Source: Whitmania pigra (lineage: Eukaryota > Annelida > Clitellata > Hirudinida > Haemopidae). From it: a stretch of 64,000 nt of DNA. The position numbers were made by a program, and so were the translations under genes. A model generated the notes under the pieces. The model ran no database searches. It was not told where the DNA came from and saw only the letters and a program-made list of their open reading frames with translations. The stretch spans positions 62,001 to 126,000 of the forward strand of contig JAJTWR010000145.1 of assembly GCA_021613335.1 (NCBI GenBank), read 5' to 3'. This document shows positions 21,728 to 34,521 of the stretch, in pieces (position 1 is the first letter of the stretch; each line of letters begins with the position of its first letter).

Positions 21728-23055
21728 GATTAATTCTGCGGGCTGTTATCCGACTTGATTTAATCGTTTGAGCATCTCTTTAATTTTATTCCTAAAAATA
21801 ACCAACCCGATTAAAGGTTTTTTATTAAGACACTTGAATTGTACTACCAAATCGACGTGCCCGAAAACCATCTGGACTCCCGCATCATCTATGGAGCTGC
21901 TACGAAGATGGTTTGACAGCCTCGCCTGAAACTAATAATTCGTGTGATGCTTGGCACAGGGCTTTAAGTTAATCAATAAATAGTCAGTGAATCCGTGATG
22001 AATTTTATTAGATTTTTCTAGTAACCCTTTTACACGTAATCTTTATCTTAATCTGCATCTTTATGAGCGCAATAATTGTTTACGTTAACTCTTTATTAAA
22101 TTACTTTTTAAAACTCAAATTTGACAATATTGTTTGATGCAGAATGTTTAATAAATTTTGAAACTTGTGTTTCTCGCGTGATGAATTCTAGAGAACTGCG
22201 TTAAAGTCGTTATTTTTTTTTTGTAATTATTATATGTTTAGAATTTACTGTAATTTAGCGTAATAATAAGGGTTCTAAGGCTGTTTTTTATTCAGGCAAA
22301 ATGTCAATATGATTGCCTTTCTATTATTTCAATAAGTCTTGATTTCATTGATCAATTATGCCAAGTATTCTTTTTGCAGGACTTTCCAGGCTTCAACAGT
22401 CTTTCAATTCAACAACGGTTAATTAGTGTATTCTATTTGGTATAACTACCTTGCCAGAGTATCTCAAATATTTTATACATGATTTAACACCAGAGAATGT
22501 GGCCATTCCATAACTGTTTGGCAGATATTTCGAACAGTTTGATGTAATTTGATATGTACGATCTGTTTTTCTAAGTTCACCTCGCCATCCAAACTTTTTA
22601 AGGCGGTGTTAATCTAAGTATGACCAGTGTTGGATTTACCTAGGTGGGGGTCCCATTGCAGTGGCACACCCCGACCACCCACACATTTTTGGGTGAGGCA
22701 TATTGTGTGACGGTCATCCGCTGCGAACATAAATTGCATTAAAATTGTAAAATGGAGATGATTGTTGACGAGATGTTCAAATCTCTGCTACCGTTCTGGG
22801 ATGGCATAATTGAAGCTTGCGACTCGACATCTCAATAAATTTAACTAATGTTAGGAAACAAGTGTTTAGTGAAGATTTTATCAAACATTTCTATTGTAAA
22901 CTCCAAACTTCAACCTGGCTTCACTCCAGAAACAATCCGCCATGGCTAGCAGCCATGTTGAAAGCTAGATAATTCAAATTCAAATTGTATGTATGGTTTC
23001 TGTGCGCGCCAATAAAGATCCCTTCAAAACTATGCGCACAAAATTTTATTAAACT
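21728..23055. other. no gene recognised
   Basis: AT-rich and non-coding. CAGTGTTGGATTTACC followed by a G-rich run at about 22625-22650 looks like a hAT terminus and could be the far end of the ZMYM1-like hAT, but flanking duplications do not match. Confidence 0.4.
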
Positions 23056-25469
23056 CTATTTTGTTGATGTTTTATTCTCCTCATGATTTTTTAAATTCTT
23101 AGATGAAGACGCCAATTCAATAATTGCTGGCAAACATCTGTGAACAATTCGCAAATTTATACATCTTGCTGACCATCTGGTTCCAGATAATGACTGCAAT
23201 GCAAGTAAACCATTTTCCAAATGTACACCTCTGATGGCATTCATGTATTCATCATGACTAGAGTTGTAAAAAAAACATGTTTTTTTTGGTCCGAGTTTTT
23301 TTTGTGTTTTTTTATGAGTTTTTTATGTTTTTTTTTGTTTTTTATTGTTTTTTTTTTGTTTTTTTAAATTTATCGATAAAATGATAATTCATGATTGGAC
23401 AAACAGATTTATTGCAACTTCAATAAGACAAACAATAAAAAATAAGAATAGCAGTAGTAATTTAAATCAGTTTTGATCCATTTCATCAATCTCACTGTCT
23501 TCATCCTTCTCAGATTCTTCGTCTTCTGCTTCAGAGTTGTGATTACTTTCTGAAGTACTGCAAGCCATAAGCTTTGAGTTTTGGGAAATAAAAACTAGTT
23601 TTTCAGCTCTGTTTGTGGTGAGGCGGTTCCGTTAATCATTCTGGATAAATGAATAGGCACTGAAACTTCTTTCAATTACAGCGGTTGTTGCAGGCAATGA
23701 CAAAATCTTAGAAGCTACTTTAGCAAGAGGTCGTGATGAACATATACCTTTCCACCAAGTTTCTTAATGATATTACATTGGAGCCCCATCTAGTTTTCAC
23801 AGGCAGTTTCAATGATGTAAAAGTATTTTGTGGAAGGACTTTGGACTTCAACAATGCTGTCGATTGCTTCTTTTGAACTCCTTTATTACATTTATTGAAC
23901 TTGATATTACCTGGTTTATAGGTGTCATCTTGGCAATATCATTCATCAAGAGGTTAAGTCCGTGAGCACAGCAACCATAGCAATAAATGTGAGGATATTT
24001 CTGTTCAATGATTGCCCCCACTGAAGTTGATTTTTGTAAAGACAAAAGATGCTGAATATTACGTAATAAATTTACAAAAATTAATTAATAATTTCCTGCA
24101 CGATAAATAATTACAAAATTAGTAATAAACAATAAAACTTTTTTTAATTAATTAATTTTTTAACTTAACTTAATTTTTTTAATTAACATTAATTTGTTTT
24201 TGTTTTTTTTTGTGTTTTTTTTGCGTTGAAATATTTCAAAAAAAACAAAACATTTCGAAATAAAACAATTGAAATATTTCACGCTCACAACACTAATCAT
24301 GACGCTTTGGCGAACCCTCTACAATAACAAAAACTTTCTGCAGCAAATCAAATACTTTATTGCAGTTTTTTGTTAATTTACAGACATCCTGTAAAACTAA
24401 ATTCAAAACATGAGCCCAACAATGAATAAACACTGGTTTTCTATCTGATAGTTCTTTCAATTGAGCTTGTACGCCGTTGTAAATACCCGACATATTTGAT
24501 GCTCCATCATAACACTGTCCAATTATATTATGAATTGAAAGATTCAAACGTTTGAGCTGCTGCAATATTATTTCAACTAAACTTTTAGCAGAAGTATTTT
24601 TCACCTGGGTTATGGCTATCAAGCTTTCTTTCGGCTGAATCAATGACATATCTAATGACGATACTCATAAGTTCGTTGTTGGATCGATCGCTCACTTCAT
24701 CACACATAATACTGATCAGTCTCCCTTGAGCTTGTTTTGAAATTTCTTCTAAAACTTCATCAGTGGTAAGTTCAATTAATTCGTTTTGAATGTCTGGACT
24801 AAGCCAAGAAACATTTTTGGGATGATTATCTAACCAGTCTCGAAGTATCGGTGAATAATTCCCTAAAAATTCTACTAGTTCTAAAAAGTTCCCACGATTA
24901 TCAGATGTAAAATTTTCATCATGGCCTCTGAACGCTAAATTTTGCTTAGATAAAAATTTGATAATATCTAAAATTATAATGAGAACTTTTCGATTTTTGG
25001 CTTTTTCTTCTATTTCTTTTTGTTGCTGATCATAAAATGCTTTTGACAATTTAGCAGCTACCGATGAGTTTCTGTTAGTTGCAGCAATTCTATGTCGATA
25101 ATTTTCAGCAGCAGAAAGATGAGCTTTGCTGGATTCGTGTCTTGAAATCTTGCCATCTTTACCTGTCATTTTTTTCCAATCTTTGTTGGTAACAACAAAC
25201 TGATCGTATTTGTTATTAGCTAAGTTTTTTGGTTTGAAAAGACGACAAAAAAAGCAATGAGCTTCATCTTTAGAAATGCTGTACTCCAACCATTCTCTCC
25301 CATCATACCAAGATTGTTGAAATTTTAATGATTTCAGTTTATTTCCAACAAGTATACTTGTAGTTGGAAAGGCTATTCCTCGAGGTTGTATAGCACCTAA
25401 ATCAATTACTGAATTGATATCTTTAACGGATTCTGTAGGTTCCACAGCCGGATCTCGAAATAACGACAT
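23056..25469 (-). pseudogene. ZMYM1-like hAT transposase, split by a second hAT
   Basis: Start chosen at the ATG complement 25467-25469 (MSLFRDPAVEPTE); the longer frame upstream is leader. A TTF-type zinc finger region (EYSISKDEAHCFFCRLF, KISRHESSKAHL) is followed by a DUF4371-like part (NRGNFLELVEFLG, ISIMCDEVSDRSN). A one-base shift near 24640 leads to GQCYDGASNMSG and CWAHVLNLVLQD, hallmarks of the hAT catalytic fold. The reading is cut at EGSPKRHD by the insertion at 23259-24295 and resumes at MNAIRG with LQSLSGTRWSAR, continuing to 23056. The C-terminal dimerisation part is absent. Confidence 0.9.
23259..24295 (-). mobile_element. 1037-bp hAT element nested in another hAT
   Basis: The ends are TAGAGTTGT... 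and ...ACAACACTA, imperfect inverted repeats. ATCATGAC is duplicated exactly on both sides (23251-23258, 24296-24303), the 8-bp footprint of hAT transposition. On the minus strand a decayed transposase remains: YPHIYCYGCCAHGLNLLMND (23848-24045), then a dimerisation-type segment (VIERSFS-like, about 23670) and an acidic tail ending near 23473. Both ends carry T- or A-rich tracts. Internal deletion removed most of the coding region. Confidence 0.92.
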
Positions 25470-25919
25470 TTTTATAGTTCTATTTATTATTACTATTATT
25501 TTTATATTAGTATAGAATTTAAAATATGCTTTATACTTTACCTCGTGAACTGCTTCGTAGTTCAGAACAAAACGCGATTTATTTTCAAAAACAGCGGACG
25601 AGCAACTAAAAGTAAACTCACATAAATATTTAGAGAATTTGAAATTTTTTTGAAAAATCCTTATAAAGTATATCAAATATTTAAATGATTCATTTAATTG
25701 AAAAATAATTTGTCATATAAATGTTTCAGAATGAAAATGTGCTTGACATTATTAATACTAATGTTTTAATAGAAGGCTCATCCTTTCACTCATTGTTACT
25801 ATACTCCCCCCCTCCCCGAATAAAAAAAACTCACCGGATTTGGACCATTTGAAAAAATGGTCCAGATCCCAGCAGGGGGGGTCCGGACCCCAAGACCCCC
25901 CGGCCAGCTACGCCGCTGA
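25470..25919 (-). repeat. 5' leader and terminal repeat of the ZMYM1-like hAT
   Basis: Minus-strand sequence from 25919 begins CAGCGGCGTAGCTGGCC followed by a G-rich run, a terminal type common in ZMYM1-like hATs. It is followed by about 450 bp of non-coding leader before the ATG. The outer flanking duplication could not be matched with a left end. Confidence 0.55.
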
Positions 25920-26025
25920 AGAGCACACGTGGCCATATTTAATCACAATGTTCAGATTTGAATCAAAGGAAGCAAAATCATATAAGTTTGCAACTGTGCA
26001 AACAAAATAAACTAAGTATTGAGCA

Positions 26026-26604
26026 TTGGTAGGTTCGTCGTCAAACTTGAAGAAATATATGGAACGCATGCATCCAGCACATGTTTCGAAATATGAATTG
26101 TTGGCAAGAAGTGCAGGTAATAGAAAGGTAGACAACGACCATGACAGCGAAAGGGGAAATTTCACCAAAACAACAGTTACCCAGTCATGTCTGACATTGA
26201 GCAGCAGTCGGACTAGAACTTAGTTAAGATGAAAATTAACAAATATTTGTGATTATAATAAATAAAGAATAAAACACTTTCATTAATTCAAATGTTATTG
26301 CTTAATTACTCAATGAGTGTTAGTAATAGCAGTCAGTACCATAGTTATAACAGACATTTAGATAATATGGAATTATGTATGATCACAAAAACGGCGACAG
26401 TACTTTTACTTTTTAAATAATTTTAAATTGCTGTAACGTTTTACTTTTACTTAAGTACATCTTTGAACAAATACTTTTACTTTAACATAGATACATTTTC
26501 GAAGTATTACTTGTACTTTTACCTAATTACTGAAATGTGGTACTTTTTACAACACTGTTAACTACAATATCGAATTACATGTAATTCGTTACGGCACAAC
26601 ACTG
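26026..26604 (+). mobile_element. hAT remnant with BED finger piece and hAT terminus
   Basis: 26026-26110 encodes SSSNLKKYMERMHPAHVSKYE, the second half of a BED zinc finger. The 3' region shares AAATTAACAAAYATTTGTGA-type sequence with the relics at 39355 and, inverted, at 47990. The right end inverse complement is CAGTGTTGTGCCGTAACG, a common hAT terminus. Everything between the finger and the tail has been deleted. Confidence 0.65.
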
Positions 26605-26759
26605 ACAACTGTCAGTAATTTTAGACCATGAATTCATAACCCATCTAAGAGCCTCTTGGTCACCTCGCAAAACAAGCGGCAGCATTAAATCGACCCATTT
26701 CCTTAAAACTGCCTGTGTGCACTAGGCTTTTTCAAGAACATATGCCTGAAATCAATTTT

Positions 26760-27420
26760 GTCTTTCTAGCCCTTAGTGATGATTAGAGGTGAGGCTTTCT
26801 TTCCATCAAGACAAATTGCCAAAATGCAGGTAGCACTTTTGTAACCGGTGGAGGGATCAGAGATTGATGTGACACCCCTCTGATCAATTGTTAATTGAGA
26901 TGGTTGACACTGCAGTTTTATCCATAGCAATCATGTTGGAGAGTTTGTATTTGGAAAAGTCCATGCCTTCAACAAAAGACTTAAATGAGATTGCAAGTTT
27001 AACAACTTCAGTATCATCCAATTTGAATAGTGTTGATCTTCTTAACGACAGTTTATATCGCTAAGGAAAGTTATCCAGCCAGCATTGTGATGCTTTGAAG
27101 TCTGTTGGGGATATGTCTGTGGTGCCATTTCAAGGGAAAACGCCCTGCGTATATTCAGAGCATTAGATCTCTTGTCAGCAACATACATGTCACAGATAGT
27201 ATCTTCCAAATCAGGAAATAATGGTTGACGACCTGATCCACACTTGCGCTTCTTAGTATTTCCATTGTCCACCCGTTGACTGAGGTAATCATATGCATCT
27301 CGCCATTTGCGAAACTTATTCTCTTTACAAAAAGCGGTAAAATTTTTGTCACGTGAGTCTTCCACGATTCCTTTCTTGTATTCGATGGAATAACTTTTTC
27401 TTTTTGCACTTACATTGACG
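26760..27420 (-). pseudogene. pogo/Tigger-type transposase N-terminal half
   Basis: From about 27405 downward: SAKRKSYSIEYKKGIVEDSR, a CENP-B-type helix-turn-helix; then GSGRQPLFPDLEDTICDMYV, NALNIRRAFSLEMA and NAGWITFLSD. Past a stop near 27061, RSTLFKLDDTEVV, SFKSFVEGMDFSKY and LSNMIAMDKTAV continue to about 26900, where the DDE domain starts and degenerates. In-frame stops and lost initiation ATG mark a pseudogene. These proteins act on TA targets. Confidence 0.8.
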
Positions 27421-27689
27421 CAATAATAATTAACCGTAATTCACAGACGTACTAAATTAATATTTATAAACACAACCCGATGCAACTATGGTTGTCTGTT
27501 TACCGCATCTGCTTACCCGCTGTTATATTTATAAATAAATATAATTGTAATTATCAGCATTTTATTATATTATTATTTCATTATAATAATAGTGATATTA
27601 CTTTAATAATATGATTCGATAAAATGTTGCAGCAGATCTAACGTACTACCATAAATGCGGGCTGGCTATCTTAACTAGGGCTTATTTTC

Positions 27690-29747
27690 ACTTGTCTTCC
27701 GCCAGCAGACACCTATATAATGGTAAAAGCCTAGTCTCTAACGTGGCTGAAGTTAGCAGACACTCACATTTATTTCTTAATGCGAAGATTCAAATTATAA
27801 TATTTGGAAACTACGTTACAAATGCTTTTTAAAAATGTTCATATCTCAATCAACAGAAGACTTTGTTTTTTAAATTATTTGAAAAAACATAAATAAAAGT
27901 ACAGAAATAAAACATTAAGCTTCAGTATCTAAATTTATGTAAATAATAATTTATTTGTGCAGAAATACGTAAGTCTAAATATTTATAACATTATTATACA
28001 CCCAGAATCATCGCTACTTTCTAATAAACCAAACTTTCAAAATAAACACGGTCCGGAAAAACCACGCAACTCGAACTCTACAAATAATCTCGAGAAAATT
28101 TATAAACTTTTATTGTGTATCGTGACGAATACAATTGTGATGGCAACACGTAAACTATTTATTGGCATTGTTAAATCTCATGAAAATCGCAGTTAATTTA
28201 GAGAGCTCGGAGATGACCAGATCATATTGTTCCACATAACTCTTGAGATGGATTTCTGCAAAAATTATTTGTAATTTACGTTATCATACAGTTAATATTA
28301 TATATATCTGGTTTTAAACGCTTATCTAACCTTCTCGACGATTGTAAAAGGTCATTGAAAACTCGTGTCCAGAGACACCTAATTAGTGTGAGGAACTTTA
28401 TCCTGGATAGGCAGTAGAGTTGTTTAATATTATTCAGTTACTGGTAAAATTAGTTTGACAAGTGTCAAGTTGCAAATAATGTTGTAGACTAATCATTTTA
28501 ATTAATCCTTCCAATAGGAAATCTTTAAGAGAGAATCATTGTTTGGGGTAGTTTGCATAAAAACCTGATTGGAACTACTTCTGTGGCGATTATATATTTC
28601 GGATAAACTCTGGTATGGTTTACCAGTTCCATGTCACCCAAGGTCTCCTTAAATATTATATTAAGTTACGTTTGTGGTTGTCGTATAACATTCAATATAC
28701 TAACCCTGCATCAAGTTTGTCCAAAATGGCAGAGTTGGCACAAAGTTCTTACAAAATTTGGCCATGAAATTAGGATGATAAAATCTATTTGCTTTTGCTC
28801 CAGAATTTACCAATTCTGCACGATCCATTTCACGTAAAAAATGTGGAATGAATTCAGAGTAGTATAATTGATGCTGAAATAGAATTATGATTGAACATGG
28901 AATATAGTTATAATCAATTACATTTTATTGCGTTCATATCCACATATATAACAAGACTACCACACTCTCTACAATTCTTCATTGAAATTCCCTTTTCTTT
29001 GAACTGTTGGTTCAACTTCCTATTAGGTTGACATTGTGCGCATTCAGATTTCACGAGTAATCATTTTAAGACAAAGATCAAGTATTAGTTAGCAAATCAA
29101 ATACTTCAAAGGACGGGAAGCCTGCCTAAGCAAGGAAGCTACTTTAGGAACTTACTCTTTATGATAACTACGAATCTAATTGCTTATGGTCTATTTACGA
29201 CCGTGTCTCGCGATATTTTAAGCACTTATGTTGTTCCACATCTTTTTCGGCTAATAAGGTATACATATTTGGAAAGTAGAAATCTTAACGAACATTTTGA
29301 TGCACATTTCGTCAGTCGAAAAATTGTAGTTACTGAGTAAGAAGACTTGCAAGACATTCCATTAATGGAAGGACTTCCGCTTAAGATGTCTCGCGATATT
29401 TTAAGCACTTATGTTGTTCCACATCTTTTTCGGCTAATAAGGTATACATATTTGGAAAGTAGAAATCTTAACGAACATTTTGATGCACATTTCGTCAGTC
29501 GAAAAATTGTAGTTACTGAGTAAGAAGACTTTTGAACGAATTCCTCAAATTTATAATAACTTCAAACATTTTAAAATCTTCCGCCAATTGATTTATAAAC
29601 ATTTTTGAAAAGCATTTGAAACGTAGTTTCCAAATATTATAATTTGAAATTTCGCATTAGAAATTAAATTTAAGTGTCTGCTAACTTCAGCTACGTTAAA
29701 GACTAGGTTTTTACCATGATATAAGTGTCTGCTGGCGGAAGACAAGT
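27690..29747 (-). mobile_element. 2.06-kb deletion derivative of the Ulp1/PHD TIR element
   Basis: Inverted relative to the 10888-15969 copy, with the same ends. TTATTTTC flanks it exactly on both sides (27682-27689, 29748-29755), an 8-bp target duplication. Read on the minus strand it follows the long copy through the satellite and the first exons. Near 28560 it jumps from the equivalent of about 12895 to that of about 15101, deleting the whole Ulp1/PHD gene. It is therefore a non-autonomous derivative. Confidence 0.92.
29205..29535 (-). repeat. 183-bp satellite, about 1.7 units
   Basis: Same unit as in the long copy, inverted. Fewer units show that copy number changed between the two elements. 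Confidence 0.9.
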
Positions 29748-29755
29748 TTATTTTC

Positions 29756-31890
29756 GGGGAAATCGGTAGATGCGATATAAAACGTAATATGCATTTTTTT
29801 AATGTTCTAAATTTAAAAACGTACATAATTTTTATTGATTAGTTAATTTATTTTAAAGTTAATTAAAACATATTTTGTATAAATAAATTTGAATAACAGT
29901 AAAAGTCTGACAAGTTTTTAATTTAAATAATTTGCCTTTAACAATATTTAAAATTAATTTTATTATTTTAAAATAATAAAGCTTAAATTTTGAATTAAAT
30001 TTAATTAATGAAATACGAGCTATAAATTAACATGCTGTGGCAAAACTCTTCCCCGCTTTCCTGTGCTTGCATTGTTTGCCGGTTTTCGAGCATCGGGATC
30101 CAGTGAATGAGTTGAGGATGGCAGTTTGAAGCAAATCATTTTACTACTACTCAAGATTTTGTGGAAAGAAGCATCCCAGTGAAGCAATATGCTTATATTT
30201 AGCCTCAATGTAAGATCTTTTCATGAATTTCTTTCACTTTCATTGAACTCCGTTACTTGCGTACTATGTTTTGTGGTTTTAGCTAGTGATTTACTTTTTT
30301 TGCATCAGATTATTGCATCTGATTTATTAATCAGTTAGGGAGTGCGAATTGTGAAACGTGATTGTAGTTACATTTGTCGATAATGGACAAAGTCTCTCTC
30401 TCTAGTGAAGGCAATTGGACAATGAGATTACCCTTTGAATGATTCTAGGTCCAAGAATCAAATAATTTTCACTTCCAGCATAAAATTAGCTGCTGCCTTA
30501 GAGGAATGAAGAATGTTTAATTTATTTTATGTTATTCTTTTTTGTTTCATTTGTTTTACTTAGTGATCAGCCACTGGCTTGCGATCTACAGAGTTTGTTC
30601 CACTTTTGAATGGAATTTTTATATTTCCCACATGAGATTCTTATTACTCTGTTAATAAGAACCATTCTGTAGACTAGTGTGACTTAATAGTGTTAGAAAA
30701 AGCTTCTTATGATTTCCCAGTTCAGGAAAGGATCTTAATGTTTCCCTGTTGAAATGTCCTAAGTTGCCACGATTATTGCAACTATTTTTCTCTTCCAAAC
30801 TATAAAATATGCATATGATGTTTCATCCAGAGATGAGAGTGTCAATTTTTAAAAAATCTAACAGTGAAAGTGATGTACCACATTTAATTGAGCAAGTGGC
30901 ATGCTAAGTGATTGATTTATACATTTGTTCTTTCTCCCTCAATCTCAATGATCAAATTTTATTGCTAACATATTTTCAAAGTCAGCAGTGGTATGGGTGA
31001 ATTTGTGTACTTATTGTAAAATATTGTGGTCACTTGATTTTCTATCTGAAATCTCTTTCAAATGCATGGCTGCCTTCTAATGTTCCCTTTTAGTTGATAT
31101 TGCTTTTGTCTGAAAGAAAATATCCATTAAGCTAGACAGTATTTGTTAGATTAGAGCTGGATCATATCTATTGCAGAACAGTTACACTACTGTTAATATA
31201 GTGAGGCTGACTCCTACAATAGAGAAACATTTATTTTATTGCAGGATAGGTTTGTTGCCTATAGCTGTTCAAATACACTTAATTATACAAATACTTATAA
31301 AGTGGCTGGAGATTTATTGCAAGTACAATTATTAACTCATTAGCATTAATGTTTAGCTGGGTTGCATTGTTTGTGATAATGCAGTAATGCATTAATGAGT
31401 AATTGTGTTAAGCTATATTCAGGCAGTAAAGCAGCCAGCATGACTAGGTAGTTTTTATAGTAATAATATCTATTATACCTCCAGTGGGTTAGCTTTGTAA
31501 AACAATGCAAGAGGGTGTCCGATACCTGTCTGTCCTTGGCCGTTACAAGCATGGCTTTTGTTGCCCTGATGTGGAGAGCCTGTAAGGTCTCTTTTGGACC
31601 TCATTATTCAGGGCTACTTGGCACGGTCGACTTAATGACTAGCTCATCGGCTTTAGAAGTGATAGTGTGCTCTATCTGAGAATATTTCTTGAGCATGATA
31701 GTAGATGTCTCTTGACCATCTGTCTGCGTTCTTGTGCTATTTTATAGCCTTGCGCTTCCAGTTTACAAACCTCATGTTTGGATATCTTTTCAAGGTTGTT
31801 TGATACAGCATTAAGGCTGGTGTGTGTCAACCTGGTCTAGTCTGGTTTAGCCAGCAGTGCTTTTAACTGTATATGCAGCTTTGTGCTCTT
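29756..31890. other. no gene recognised (2.1 kb)
   Basis: AT-rich non-coding DNA with only short chance ORFs. No repeat structure, RNA gene or transposon end was recognised. Confidence 0.5.
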
Positions 31891-31892
31891 GC

Positions 31893-33085
31893 TCAACAGC
31901 TATGGTGTGAGTATATCTTCGACTGACAACACTTCTCCTGTTGGGGGTGCATAATGTTTGTTGGTGGTTGGGTTGCCGGGGTTAGGGGCGCTCTTGTTGG
32001 TCCTGGCAGGCTCTCGTTCCTGGCTTCAAGGGTCTCAGCCCATTCTTTTGGGTGCCGGGTCCTGATGTGGTTGTGAGCCTGTTTCAGTTGGGTCCATTCG
32101 TTTTGGCAGAATCGACATTTGAACGTGTGGGTGACGAACATGTGCTCGGTTTGCCTGTCAGCCGCTGTAGCATTCTATCCCGGAAGACACGTTTCATAGC
32201 CCTTTCCGAAGACACAGGTGAAGCAATACCCGAGATTCCCACTAGCAATCCAAAATCATCAGTAAGCCAGGTCGTGCCGCATGTCATCCTGGTTCGATTG
32301 GAGGTGGCTCTTGTACGGGCCCAGAACGTGGAATGGTGGCGCATAATGTTTGATGTTGGAAATATCTTGAGTGATTAGGCTTTGAGGGGCAAATTGGGCA
32401 CTCATGAGCGATTAGTTTCGGTTACTTTGAATGCTACTTTCATGTTCTTTCTATAAAGATTTTGTAGGTTTGCTGTAGCAAATTCGGCCGTTTTGGCCTC
32501 TATTGTCGAGCGGATGCGGTCGATGAGATCCGTCATGATGGCGTTCAGCTCATCTTGCGAATCGCATGCTTGGATCCGGACGATCCAGGCTTTTTGCTGT
32601 GCTGTGCTGTGCCCGGTCGGCCCAGCATTTCCTCGAGGTCAGCATCCTCTTCCGGAGCGGTGGCGCCTGCCGCTTCTCGCGGGCCGCCTGGAGGAGCACG
32701 GTTTCTCCCGCTGCTCGCGTGGATTGTTGGTCCTCATGTTGCCCCCCGACGGCGGTCCTGTGTTGTTTGGTGGGCGAGCAGGGCGGTTGCTTCGGTTGCT
32801 GTTTGTTGGTGGTTGGGTTGCCGGGGTTAGGGGCGCTCTTGTAGATCCTGGCAGGCCCTCGTTCCTGGCTTCTAGGGTCTCCGCCCATTCTTTGGATGCC
32901 TGATGTGGTTGTGAGCCTGTTTCAACTGGGTCCATTCGTTTTGGCAGAATCGACACTGGGGATTTTGGGGGTCTTTCTGTTCGGGGGTGGCGTCAATTGG
33001 AATGTCCTGACGCTCACCCCTGCTGTTGTGCGGGGGCTTGTCCGAGAGGGTGGCCGTTGTTGGTTTTGGGGTTTCCCGACTTGCG
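31893..33085 (-). pseudogene. mosaic Utopia-like retrotransposon remnant
   Basis: Minus-strand pieces in order: linker with a finger-like FVDSAKTN start, then basic/Pro-rich text (RPARPPNNTGPPSGGN, REQREKPCSSRR) and QACDSQDELNAIMTDLID (about 32560), then an abrupt change at about 32340 to the thumb/connection region (STFWARTRATSNRTRMTC, LLVGISGIASP, AMKRVFRDRMLQRLTG), then a finger (FKCRFCQNEWTQLKQAHNHI) at 32130-31990. Modules are out of order and frameshifted. About 980 bp (32107-33085) recur at 40630-41600, with the same artificial junction. Confidence 0.75.
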
Positions 33086-33086
33086 A

Positions 33087-34521
33087 CTAGTGTTCTATTA
33101 ATTTCGCATGATCGATTTGGCAGAATGGACTAGGAGCCTGGTTGATCTCCCTGAATGCTCCTCCTTTATTCATCCTGTACAGCTTCTGGATCCTCGCTGC
33201 TTCCTGGACTTCGGTTCTTGCCGGGGCAAGGCCTTCCTTCCGTCCTTTGAAGGTGCTCTTCGCTTGGATTTTCTCGCGGACTGCGAGGATGAGGTCTGCG
33301 AGAGCTGTATCGAGGGATTCCTGGGAGGTGGCGGCGTTAAAGGAGAGCATCCAGGCTTGCTGAGCTTCGGTTGGGCCTCGGATGATTGTCTTCCTTTTTC
33401 TTTGTCGCCTGGGAGACCGGTTGGGGAGCTGCCTGGGGTTTAGTCTTGGTAGCTGCTTGGGGCTGGTCTATGCGATGGCGCGCACGGAGGTGCGAGTTTG
33501 CCGCCTTCAGGGTCTGAAAACGTTCTGTGCAGATTCTGCATTCAAAGTTCAGGCTTGAGATTCCATGGGCCCTTCGGATGTGTCGTGCCAGACCGTTGTG
33601 GGAGGCGTAGGTTTTGGTATGACACTTCTTCGGGCATGTGATCTCTTGTGAATCCATCGGTACCAGAACGATGTGTTGTTCTGGTGTAATCAAGGTCTCA
33701 GCCGGTGTAATGGTCGGTGGAGACGTTTCCGGATTGCTTGGTCTCTCCACAGTCACTGGTTGGCTTTGACTGGTTGTTGCTCTGGTGAGATTCTTTCCTC
33801 CTCTTGGCGCTTGAGTGTTCTTGGAACTGCTCTTTTGCGGCCTTGATTTGGGCTGTTTCCCACTTGAGGTCGGTGTTTCTGGCTCTTCCTGGGTCTCTTT
33901 CAGGCATGGCGGAGGCGGGCTTTTGTTTGGTAGTTTGCCACTACCCGACTCGTGGCAGTCCCTGTAGTGTCTGGCTGCCCAGTCTTCTTCGGGGTTCCAC
34001 GAGTCACACAGGTGGCAGCTGAAACACGTCGCCGCTTCATGCTCATTGAAGTGGGCAAGAGCCGATTCCAGATCCTGTAGTAGAGTCTGGTTGTTCTTCG
34101 GGCACATGGGGCAGGGGGCATTCTTGAAGTTCGGTGGATAGAGGATCCACACGAGCTTTTTCTTGCCTTTTCTTCCCATCCTGAAGTGGTGGTCGGAAGA
34201 CTCTGGCGGTGTGGTTGGGCGGTTTGGCGCCGGCACGTCTTTCTTGCTTCCTTGGGGAGGAGTCGTTATCCTGCTCCGTTGAGCTGGATTTTCGTTAGGA
34301 GAGTCGGTGTTGTCGGCTCTCTTTCTTTTCCGTCCTTCCTGAGTTGGCTGAGGTGTGGTGGCAAGCGTTCTAGGTCTCGCTCGGGGCTTAGACGCCGCCA
34401 CGGGTGCTGTGGTCTTTGGTGTGCCCTTAGGGACGACGTCTTTGCCTTGCGGTGCAGTAACTACTGTGGCGTACTGATAATGATGCGAGTAATTACTATG
34501 CGTAATAGTTGTTGTTACCAA
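33087..34521 (-). pseudogene. Utopia-like N-terminal zinc-finger ORF
   Basis: An open frame of 394 codons (34521-33337) holds a basic/Pro-rich leader (GRKRKRADNTD), FRMGRKGKKKLVWILYPPNF, and fingers CPMCPKNN...H, CHLCDSWN...H...CH, CPKKCHTKTYAS...H, and FECRICTERFQTLKAANSHL. These fingers probably bind target DNA in this family. A frameshift near 33350 continues with ATSQESLDTALADLIL and ARIQKLYRMN, the linker before RT. The first residues of this frame (THSNYSHHYQ) come from the tandem repeat at 34455-34850, not from the normal N-terminus seen at 43807. Confidence 0.8.

Noticed and set aside
22625..25919. Complete outer hAT boundaries from CAGTGTTGGATT (22625) to the CAGCGGCGTAGC end (25919)
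   Set aside because: The two termini are not convincing inverted repeats of each other, and the flanking 8-mers do not match.
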